Assembly (NCBI GenBank): GCA_016845285.1
Contig: JAERSX010000228.1
Location: 1-5,963, forward strand
Reading direction: 5' to 3'
From: Deltaproteobacteria bacterium
Lineage (GTDB): Bacteria; Myxococcota_A; UBA796; UBA2385
Length of the DNA stretch: 5,963 bases
The notes below the pieces were generated by a model. The model had not been told where the DNA came from and did no database searches. It saw only the letters and a list, made by a program, of their open reading frames with translations. The position numbers and the translations under genes are program-made. Below, piece by piece: positions 1-5,518 of the stretch. How positions within the stretch are numbered: position 1 is the first letter of the stretch; each line of letters opens with the position of its first letter.

Positions 1-2
1 AG

Positions 3-2045
3 TACCAGGCGGGCACGCTGCCGGTGATCCTGAGCGCCCCCCACGGCGGCCAGCTCACCCCTGACGAGCTCGACACCCGCCCCGATGCCACCGTGCTCCT
101 CGACACCGCCACCCAGGAACTCACCGAGGCAGTCGCCACGGCGCTTCACGACCGAACGGGCCAGCGTCCCCACGTGGTGCTCATGCACCTGCGGCGCGAC
201 AAGGTCGAGGCCAACGCGTGGACCATCGAGGACGCCACCGCCGGGCAGCCCGAGGCGGAGGCCGTCTACTGGGGCTACCACGGCTGGGTAGATCAAGCGC
301 GGCATGCCGTGGCCACCACCTATGGCCGCGGTCTCTACATCGACCTGCACGGGATGTCGGCCGACGCCCGCGAGCTGGAGCTCGGCTACCTGCTGAGTGC
401 CTCCACCATGTACGTCGACGACGAGCGCCTCGATCATCCTGGCTATGCCGGGCTCAGCAGCCTCCGCGGCATCTGGGAGGCCCACCTCGACGAGGGCCGG
501 GCGCTGTCTTTCTCGGCGCTCTTCCGCGGGCCCGAGAGCATGGGGGGCCTGCTGGAGACGGCGGGGTTCCTGCCTGTGCCGAGCCCGAGCGCACCGTGGC
601 CCACCGACGAAGACGGTGAGCTCGAGGGCTACTTCGATGGTGGCTACAGCACCAGCGCCCACGGATCGCGAGCGGGGGGCGGCGTGAGCGGGCTGCAGAT
701 CGAGCACGCCTGGGACGAGGTGCGAGACACCTCGGGGCGCGAGGCCTACGCCGAGGCCTTGGCAGAGGCCATCGACACCTGGCTCGATACCTGGGTGGAT
801 CTCAGCCTGAGCGGGGCGAGTGTGGTGGGCTTCGCCGAGGAAGACGCCGACCTCTGGGAGGCGGGGGAGGCTCACACGCTGTGGCTGGAGCGGCGCGGCG
901 ACCTGCGCGAGGCGCTGACCGTCGAGCTGGAGGTCGGTGGCAGCTCGGACCACGCAGATGTCGTGGTGCCCGACACCGTCAGCTTCGTGGCCGGGGAGGC
1001 GCGGGCGTCGTTCACCCTCATCCCCAGCGATGACGAAGATGTCGAGGGGCCCGAGGTCCTCGAGCTCTCGGTGTCCCGGTCTGATGCATACAATGTGGGC
1101 CCGGTGACGAGCCTGTCGGTCCGCCTGGCGGACGACGAGGTCCCGTCGGTCCGGCTGGCGGAGGACACCCGAGAGCTGACCGAAGGGGAGGCCTGGACCC
1201 TGTCGGTGGTCCGCGACGACTGCGCGACCGCGGGCAGCGTGCGTCTCGACGGAGCCGAGGTGGCCTTCGCAGAGGGCGAACACATCGTGGAGGTCGAGCT
1301 GAGCGCGCCGGCGGTCGAGGGGCGCAGCCTGTTGGAGCTGACCCTGACCGACCCGGAGGGACTCACGCTGGCGACGCCGGAGACGGTGGTCCTGGACGTG
1401 CTGGAGTCAGAGCTCGACGAGGGCCTGGTGCTGCAGGTCGACGGCACGGACTCGGGTGATCGCCTCCTCGACCGTGCGGGCCGTCGGGATGCCTGGCCCT
1501 TGCCCTCGGCCGAGGAGGGCCCGGCGGGGCTGACCTTCGATGGCCTCGATGACGCCGTGCTCCTCGACGACACCCTGCTCGCTGCGCCAGCGGAGTCGCT
1601 CGGCCTGTCCCTCTGGTTCCGCGCCGCCAGCGAAGGCGCCGGCAACTACCGCTACATCTTCAGCCACAGCGCCACCTGGGCGTCGAGCGCCCTCAACGTC
1701 TACCTGACCTCGGCGGGCACCCTGCGCACCGTGTCCACGGGCGCCGATGAGGACTACGACACCGATCTCCTCGACGTGTCCGGCGACTTCTTCGACGACA
1801 GCTGGCACCACTACGCGTTGAGCCTGGACGACGGGGTGGCCGAGGTCTACGTCGATGGAGCCCTGGCCGCGACGGCTGCGCGCGGCGTGGGGGGCGTCAC
1901 CCGCGACGGCTACGTCACCTACGTCGGCGTTCGTCACTCCATGGGTACGTCCACCCACTGGTGGGGCGACCTCGCAGACCTCCGGCTGTACGACGGGCCC
2001 CTCGATGCCGAGGATGTAGAGGCCCTGGCCGCCGAGGCGCCCTGA
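3..2045 (+). CDS. Secreted-type multidomain protein: N-formylglutamate-amidohydrolase-like domain, Calx-beta repeats, LamG lectin domain (5' partial)
   Basis: The frame is open from the first codon at nt 3, and the residues before the GTG at 24 (YQAGTLP) run smoothly into the domain, so the true start lies upstream. Residues below count from nt 24. Residues 1-255 resemble the N-formylglutamate amidohydrolase family, a metal-dependent amidohydrolase fold. They show VILSAPHGG (His7, likely metal ligand), LRRDKVEANAW (56-66), YIDLHG (105-110) and a closing QIEHAWDEVR (225-234) followed by a helix. Residues about 264-371 look like a Calx-beta domain, a calcium-binding beta sandwich, with the acidic SDDEDVEGPE and a closing LADDE. 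Residues 374-461 look like a second, degenerate one (ELTEGEAWTLSVVR). Residues 468-671 are a LamG/concanavalin-like jelly roll: FDGLDDAV, LSLWFR, SWHHYALSLDDG, VYVDG, LADLRLYDGPL. The protein is very acidic and ends without a sorting signal. I infer an exported protein that binds a surface or glycan through its C-terminus; the N-terminal substrate is unknown. The signal peptide, if any, is outside the window. Confidence 0.85.
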   Translation, partial: YQAGTLPVILSAPHGGQLTPDELDTRPDATVLLDTATQELTEAVATALHDRTGQRPHVVLMHLRRDKVEANAWTIEDATAGQPEAEAVYWGYHGWVDQARHAVATTYGRGLYIDLHGMSADARELELGYLLSASTMYVDDERLDHPGYAGLSSLRGIWEAHLDEGRALSFSALFRGPESMGGLLETAGFLPVPSPSAPWPTDEDGELEGYFDGGYSTSAHGSRAGGGVSGLQIEHAWDEVRDTSGREAYAEALAEAIDTWLDTWVDLSLSGASVVGFAEEDADLWEAGEAHTLWLERRGDLREALTVELEVGGSSDHADVVVPDTVSFVAGEARASFTLIPSDDEDVEGPEVLELSVSRSDAYNVGPVTSLSVRLADDEVPSVRLAEDTRELTEGEAWTLSVVRDDCATAGSVRLDGAEVAFAEGEHIVEVELSAPAVEGRSLLELTLTDPEGLTLATPETVVLDVLESELDEGLVLQVDGTDSGDRLLDRAGRRDAWPLPSAEEGPAGLTFDGLDDAVLLDDTLLAAPAESLGLSLWFRAASEGAGNYRYIFSHSATWASSALNVYLTSAGTLRTVSTGADEDYDTDLLDVSGDFFDDSWHHYALSLDDGVAEVYVDGALAATAARGVGGVTRDGYVTYVGVRHSMGTSTHWWGDLADLRLYDGPLDAEDVEALAAEAP

Positions 2046-2060
2046 GCGGCTCGTCTGGCC

Positions 2061-2090
2061 GGTTCGCCCCGACGATAGAGGCGATACAGT
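2061..2090 (+). promoter_or_regulatory. Possible weak promoter before the first caspase-like gene
   Basis: In the 70-bp gap after the upstream stop codon, TACAGT (2085-2090) is a fair -10 element. A weak TTCGCC (2063-2068) lies 16 bp before it as a candidate -35. Transcription would start around 2097, just ahead of the ribosome binding site. The -35 match is poor, so read-through from the upstream gene is an equal alternative. Confidence 0.25.
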
Positions 2091-2100
2091 CGCGTGGCCA

Positions 2101-2107
2101 AAGGGGG
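2101..2107 (+). promoter_or_regulatory. Ribosome binding site fixing the start at 2116
   Basis: AAGGGGG ends 8 nt before the ATG at 2116. This is the first possible start in the frame after the upstream gene. It supports a protein that begins almost directly at the first predicted beta strand, without the N-terminal extension seen in its paralog. Confidence 0.6.
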
Positions 2108-2115
2108 ACAGAGCC

Positions 2116-3270
2116 ATGCTCACCGGCATCATCCACATCGGCATGGGCGACCACGCACTCGCGGAAGCCCGTGCCCTCAACGTCGCCAACCGCGGAGAGG
2201 GCGGTGCCTTCAGCATCCGTCAGAAGGGTGACACCCAGGACGTGCTCACCCTCGATGGCACCCGGTTCGATCTACGCGGCGAGGCTGGCTGGCTCGCCTT
2301 CGCCGCGTCGCTCGAGCTGGCCTCCGAGGGCACCGCCACCGCGGCACGGCTGCTCGGGCAGGCCAACTCGGGCGCCAAGGACGAGCTCGCTCAGGTCATG
2401 AACGTCTACAAGCAAGCCGAGCAGGGCGCCCGCGACATGAAGCGCGTCGTCTTGAGCGGCCACAGCGTGGGCAGCCAGATCTGGGGCGATCACAACGGGC
2501 TGCTCCACTTCTCTTTGCTCGAGGAGCTGGCCACCCTGTTCCCCACGGCGGCCGGCCAGGTCCGTCACCTCATGCTCTCCGCCTGCTACACCGGCGGCGA
2601 GCGTGGAATGACCCGCTACCGGCGCATGTTCCCGGGGCTCCAGAGCATCTGGGCCTACGCAGGAAGCTCGCCCGGCACCTGGAGTGGGGCCATCCCGCAT
2701 CTCGAGCGCTGGGAGGCTGCCACGGACTCCGGCGACGGCAGCGCGGTCGCACCGCGGCTGGCAGCGGGCACCCGCAAGGGGGAGTTCGTCGCCACCTGGA
2801 ACCACGTTCACGGCTACCTGGGAGACGAGCCCATGCCGCTGTGGGAGCTGGAGCAGCACCTGGCCGCCCAGGATGGACTGTTCCAGCGCTACCTGACCGG
2901 CGAAGAGCCCGTGACGGACAGCCAGACGGGGCCCCTGCGCGACTACTACGGCCTCGTTCAGCGTGCGTTGTCCCAGCCCGATCTGCCCAACGGGCGGGTG
3001 ACGGAGCTGGAGCAACGTCGGGATCAGACGATCCGTCTGCTGTACTGGGACACGATCCGCGAGCGCTTCGCTGACGGCTACTCCGCGGTGCTGTCGGCCG
3101 GCTACGCCAAACGGGGTGAGCAAGCCTTCCACTTCGCGGGCGCGACCCGGGCCGCGGCGCTGGCCGAGGCACGGCGTCTGGAAGCTGATGGGGCCGATCA
3201 GGAGCTCCTGGCTCTGGTGTCGGGGCTGGCCAGCCTGGACAACGACGTGGTGCTCACCCGCTGGGTGTAG
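2116..3270 (+). CDS. Caspase/CHAT-like cysteine peptidase homolog, copy 1 (384 aa)
   Basis: The family call rests on a caspase-like (clan CD) pattern, not on a recognised named protein. A first hydrophobic strand, TGIIHIGMGDHA (3-14), resembles the opening strand of caspase-like domains. A second strand ends in VVLSGHSVGS with candidate catalytic His116, followed by WGDHNG. A third strand, HLMLSACYTGGE (151-162), carries candidate nucleophile Cys157; this is close to the CYSGG motif of bacterial C14 peptidases and the LSACxTG motif of CHAT domains. The His-Cys distance of 41 residues is in the caspase-like range. A conserved loop, SSPGTWSGA (184-192), follows. Residues about 230-384 are helix-rich, shared with the paralog, and unrecognised. 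There is no signal peptide or membrane segment. Unlike most family members, Ser rather than Gly follows the His. The gene sits 70 bp after the LamG gene and 119 bp before its paralog. Proteolytic activity and substrate are inferred and unknown respectively. Confidence 0.7.
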   Translation: MLTGIIHIGMGDHALAEARALNVANRGEGGAFSIRQKGDTQDVLTLDGTRFDLRGEAGWLAFAASLELASEGTATAARLLGQANSGAKDELAQVMNVYKQAEQGARDMKRVVLSGHSVGSQIWGDHNGLLHFSLLEELATLFPTAAGQVRHLMLSACYTGGERGMTRYRRMFPGLQSIWAYAGSSPGTWSGAIPHLERWEAATDSGDGSAVAPRLAAGTRKGEFVATWNHVHGYLGDEPMPLWELEQHLAAQDGLFQRYLTGEEPVTDSQTGPLRDYYGLVQRALSQPDLPNGRVTELEQRRDQTIRLLYWDTIRERFADGYSAVLSAGYAKRGEQAFHFAGATRAAALAEARRLEADGADQELLALVSGLASLDNDVVLTRWV

Positions 3271-3275
3271 TGACA

Positions 3276-3311
3276 ACTCGGTTGCACATCGCTGCACCGA
3301 GTGCCGCTCGG
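3276..3311 (+). terminator. Overlapping hairpins after the first caspase-like gene (terminator- or attenuator-like)
   Basis: Six bases after the stop codon, 3276-3286 pairs with 3293-3302 as a 10-bp stem with one bulged T and the loop CATCGC. The right arm CCGAG (3297-3301) can instead pair with CTCGG at 3307-3311 around a 5-base loop. The two structures exclude each other. No T run follows, so this is not a classical Rho-independent terminator; it may protect a 3' end, attenuate transcription, or be incidental in GC-rich DNA. Confidence 0.3.
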
Positions 3312-3379
3312 CGGGCTACCCTCACAGCACCGAGACGTGCCTGGGTGCGGCTCGGCGAATCCGACGCACACGTCGTAGC

Positions 3380-3384
3380 TGAGG
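3380..3384 (+). promoter_or_regulatory. Ribosome binding site choosing the ATG at 3390
   Basis: TGAGG ends 5 nt before the ATG at 3390. The frame is open back to a GTG at 3270 that overlaps the previous stop codon. That GTG has no ribosome binding site, and the 40 extra residues have no counterpart in the paralog. The start at 3390 is therefore preferred. Confidence 0.6.
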
Positions 3385-3389
3385 TCCAC

Positions 3390-4727
3390 ATGCCCGAACA
3401 TCAGCAGGTGCCCCGTTCCAACACGGCCACCAACACCGCCACCAACACCGCCGCAGATTCCACGACCGTGGAGGGCCAGGACCTCGTCGGAAACGACGCG
3501 ATCCAGGAGGCCATCGCCAGCGGCGACAGCGCGGCCGTGGCCCAGATCGATCCCATCTACACGGGCATCGTGTTCATCGGCATGGGCGACCACGCCCACG
3601 ACGAGGCCCGCAACCTCAACGCCTGGAACCGTGGCTCTGGTGGGGCCAAGAGCGTGCGGCAGCGCGGCAGGGAACAGGACGTGGTCACCCGGGCTGGGCA
3701 GGTCATGGACCTCAAGACCGAGGAAGGACAGAACGCCTTCATCGCGACCCTGAGCCTGAGTCCGGAGCAGGCGGACCGGGCGCTGACCATCCTCCAGGGG
3801 ACGGGCAGCCGGGCCAAGGACGAGATGGCGCAGATCCTGGAGGTCTACATCCAGGCGGAAGAGGGCCTGCGCGACATGCAGCGCCTGGTGCTCAGCGGCC
3901 ACAGCGTGGGCTCCCAGATCTGGGGTGACCACAACGGCTCGCTGGACTTCGATCTCTTCATCGAGCTGGCCGAGCTGTTCCCCACGGCCGCCAACCAGGT
4001 CAAGCACCTCATGGTCTCGGCCTGCTACTCGGGCGGCGAGCGCACCATGCAGCAGTACTTCGACATGTTCCCGAGCCTCGAGAGCATCGTCGCCTACGAC
4101 GGGTCTTCGCCCGGCACCTGGTCGGGCGCGCTGGTCCACATGAAGGAGTGGGAGAAGCGCACCGAGGACAGCGACGGAACCGACGTCGAGCGGTCCATGG
4201 CGGAAGGCACCCGCAAGGGCGACAAGATGGCCACCTGGAACACCGAGGACGGGTACCAGGGACAGTCACCCATGTCGATCTGGGACCTCGAGAACGACCT
4301 TTCCAATGAAGAGTCCACCTTCCAGCGCTTCTACACGGGTGAAGAAGAGGTCGCGAACAGCCAGTCTGGACCCCTGCGCGAGTACTACAACCTCGTTCAG
4401 CGCGTGCTGGGCCACCCCGAGACCAGCTCGTCGCGGGCCGCGGAGCTCTCGGTGCGCCGCGACACCACCATCCGGCTGCTCTACTGGAAGGTCATCACGC
4501 CCAAGTTCGAGGCCGGGTACAAGACCGAGCTCGAGGCGGGCTACACCTCGGCGGGCCGCACCAAGCCCGACTTCGGCAAGCTCGGCCGTGGCGACTTCAT
4601 GGCGGAGTACGCGGCCATCGAGGAGCTTGCCGCGGCGAGCAGCGAGGCTGCGGTGGCTGAGCTGCAGCGTCTCGTCGAGGGCCTCGCACAGATGAGCGAA
4701 GAGGTCATCCCCACGACCTGGGTCTAG
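3390..4727 (+). CDS. Caspase/CHAT-like cysteine peptidase homolog, copy 2, with N-terminal extension (445 aa)
   Basis: This is a paralog of the gene at 2116, offset by 55 residues and aligned without gaps for about 300 residues, with roughly half or more identical by eye. Residues 1-55 are unique: a polar start, three tandem S/T-N-T-A units (10-21), then DLVGNDAIQEAIA (31-43), probably disordered followed by a short helix. The core begins at TGIVFIGMGDHA (58-69). Candidate catalytic residues are His171 in LVLSGHSVGS and Cys212 in HLMVSACYSGGE, again 41 apart. The 15 residues from SGH to HNG match copy 1 exactly, as does SSPGTWSGA (239-247). The C-terminal part (about 285-445) includes DSQ/NSQ-SGPLREYY, RRDTTIRLLYW and the final TTWV, mirrored in copy 1. 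It has no signal peptide or membrane segment. The extension may be a targeting, export or regulatory segment; that is speculation. Which residues are catalytic is inferred from family patterns, and the substrate is unknown. Confidence 0.7.
   Translation: MPEHQQVPRSNTATNTATNTAADSTTVEGQDLVGNDAIQEAIASGDSAAVAQIDPIYTGIVFIGMGDHAHDEARNLNAWNRGSGGAKSVRQRGREQDVVTRAGQVMDLKTEEGQNAFIATLSLSPEQADRALTILQGTGSRAKDEMAQILEVYIQAEEGLRDMQRLVLSGHSVGSQIWGDHNGSLDFDLFIELAELFPTAANQVKHLMVSACYSGGERTMQQYFDMFPSLESIVAYDGSSPGTWSGALVHMKEWEKRTEDSDGTDVERSMAEGTRKGDKMATWNTEDGYQGQSPMSIWDLENDLSNEESTFQRFYTGEEEVANSQSGPLREYYNLVQRVLGHPETSSSRAAELSVRRDTTIRLLYWKVITPKFEAGYKTELEAGYTSAGRTKPDFGKLGRGDFMAEYAAIEELAAASSEAAVAELQRLVEGLAQMSEEVIPTTWV
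3417..3452 (+). repeat. Three tandem 12-bp units encoding S/T-N-T-A
   Basis: Two perfect copies of ACCAACACCGCC occupy 3429-3440 and 3441-3452. A third copy with two mismatches precedes them at 3417-3428. The unit is a multiple of three, so copy number can change without a frameshift. It lies in the N-terminal extension of the second caspase-like protein and probably forms a flexible linker. Confidence 0.85.
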
Positions 4728-4730
4728 AAC

Positions 4731-4745
4731 GCCCGGCGCTCGGGC
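4731..4745. terminator. Short GC hairpin between convergent genes
   Basis: GCCCG (4731-4735) and CGGGC (4741-4745) form a perfect 5-bp stem with a 5-base loop. It fills nearly all of the 19 bp between the two facing stop codons. It could act as a bidirectional transcription terminator, but no T run follows on either strand and the stem is short. Confidence 0.35.
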
Positions 4746-4746
4746 C

Positions 4747-5403
4747 CTACTCGACCACCAGTGCGCCCACCCGGTCGCCCAGACCGGCCTCCAGGGCAGC
4801 ACGTGCTTCGGCGGGCAGCTCGGCGTCGATGCGCAGGGTCTGGATCGCCGTCAACGCGGCGCCCAGCTTTCGCGCCCCTTCGGGCTCGGGTCGGGCTCCT
4901 GCGATGTCGAGGATCACGAGGTTCCCGACGTAGTCTGCCCCTGCGAGAGCCTCGACTGCATAGGCGCCGAGGGCGTTGCCCCCGAGGTCGAGCTCGTGGA
5001 GCGACCCCAGCCTGTGGCTGTAGCCGAGGGCGCGGCCACCGGAGTCGCCCAGGCCGCAGGTGTCGAGCTCCAGGACCTCGAGTCGACCGAGATGGTGGCT
5101 CGCGGCGATGGCCTTTGCGCCGACGATGCCCAGAGGGTGACCCGACAGACGCAGGCCTCGGCGGCTCTCCAGATGTGCCGATCCAGCCAGCCCTTCCACG
5201 TCGGCGGGCCTCAGCTGGGGGGTCGTCTCAGCGGAGAGGTCGAGGAAGGGCGCGTCACCACGGACCAGATCGGGCCCGCCAACATCGGCCGCTGGGGCCG
5301 TCCACGCGCGGGTCTCCTCAGCTTCGACGGATGGCGCTGGGGCCACCTGGTCGGCTGCGGTGGCAGAACATCCGAGGGTCAGCAGGAGAGCGATGAGGCG
5401 CAT
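4747..5403 (-). CDS. Small leucine-rich-repeat lipoprotein (218 aa)
   Basis: The start at 5403 is chosen because it gives an immediate signal peptide, MRLIALLLTLGC. Cys12 is a likely lipidation site, although the lipobox (T-L-G-C) is not canonical. The frame stays open back to 5520, but those residues are polar and carry no signal. After a Pro/Ala/Glu-rich linker (13-50), a short strand FLDLS (53-57) starts a ribonuclease-inhibitor-like LRR solenoid. The first strand leucine of each repeat falls at 84, 111, 138 and 165, an exact 27-residue period, with a further strand at 190 (TLRI). Typical pieces are LELDTCGLGDSGGRAL and LDLGGNALG. I infer a membrane-anchored, periplasmic or surface protein-binding scaffold. 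It is convergent with the caspase-like gene at 3390-4727 and divergent from the coiled-coil gene. Its ligand is unknown. Confidence 0.75.
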   Translation of the reverse strand: MRLIALLLTLGCSATAADQVAPAPSVEAEETRAWTAPAADVGGPDLVRGDAPFLDLSAETTPQLRPADVEGLAGSAHLESRRGLRLSGHPLGIVGAKAIAASHHLGRLEVLELDTCGLGDSGGRALGYSHRLGSLHELDLGGNALGAYAVEALAGADYVGNLVILDIAGARPEPEGARKLGAALTAIQTLRIDAELPAEARAALEAGLGDRVGALVVE

Positions 5404-5409
5404 GGTGCG

Positions 5410-5415
5410 AAGGTA
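5410..5415 (-). promoter_or_regulatory. Possible -10 element for a leaderless LRR lipoprotein mRNA
   Basis: Read on the minus strand, TACCTT lies 6 nt before the ATG at 5403, and no Shine-Dalgarno sequence is visible. A start of transcription at or next to the A of the ATG would give a leaderless message. No good -35 is found 16-18 bp upstream, so this is tentative. Confidence 0.3.
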
Positions 5416-5450
5416 GCCCGTCGATGGCGTGGTGGATTCCGGGAGCTGGT

Positions 5451-5480
5451 TTGACCGGGTTTCAGGGGCACTGTTACCGT
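5451..5480 (+). promoter_or_regulatory. Sigma-70-type promoter of the coiled-coil gene
   Basis: TTGACC (5451-5456) and TACCGT (5475-5480) are separated by 18 bp. Both fit housekeeping promoters of high-GC bacteria. Transcription would begin near 5487, leaving a leader of about 30 nt that contains the ribosome binding site. It is the best promoter in the window and lies in the 115-bp divergent spacer. Confidence 0.55.
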
Positions 5481-5508
5481 CGGCGACGTGAAGGCCCTTG
5501 GGCCGGAC

Positions 5509-5513
5509 GGAGG
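5509..5513 (+). promoter_or_regulatory. Ribosome binding site of the coiled-coil gene
   Basis: GGAGG ends 5 nt before the ATG at 5519, a near-ideal Shine-Dalgarno placement that fixes this start. Confidence 0.7.
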
Positions 5514-5518
5514 ACGGC

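Noticed and set aside
872..2216. Long open frames on the minus strand inside the LamG protein gene.
   Set aside because: They are Ser/Arg- or Gly/Ala-rich shadows expected opposite GC-rich codons, have no domain signature, and oppose a gene with three clear domain types.
2443..2475. GHSVG in both paralogs resembles the G-x-S-x-G nucleophile elbow of alpha/beta hydrolases or lipases.
   Set aside because: No well-placed conserved Asp/His pair follows; the later His residues in copy 1 (WNHVHGY) are absent from copy 2. The following strand with SACYxGGE fits a caspase-like Cys site better. It remains the main alternative.
3282..3322. TTGCAC (3282-3287) with TACCCT (3317-3322) as a promoter for the second caspase-like gene.
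   Set aside because: The 29-bp spacing is far too long for a sigma-70 promoter. A -10-like TACCCT alone is not enough support.
3270..3389. GTG at 3270, overlapping the previous stop codon, as the start of the second caspase-like gene.
   Set aside because: It has no ribosome binding site, the extra 40 residues have no counterpart in the paralog, and the ATG at 3390 has TGAGG at ideal distance.
2272..4139. Long minus-strand open frames opposite the two caspase-like genes.
   Set aside because: They look alike only because the sense genes are paralogs; the sense strand carries the conserved motifs.
4761..5454. Plus-strand open frames opposite the LRR lipoprotein gene.
   Set aside because: They are Arg/Gly-rich with no motif, while the minus strand has a signal peptide and a 27-residue LRR period.
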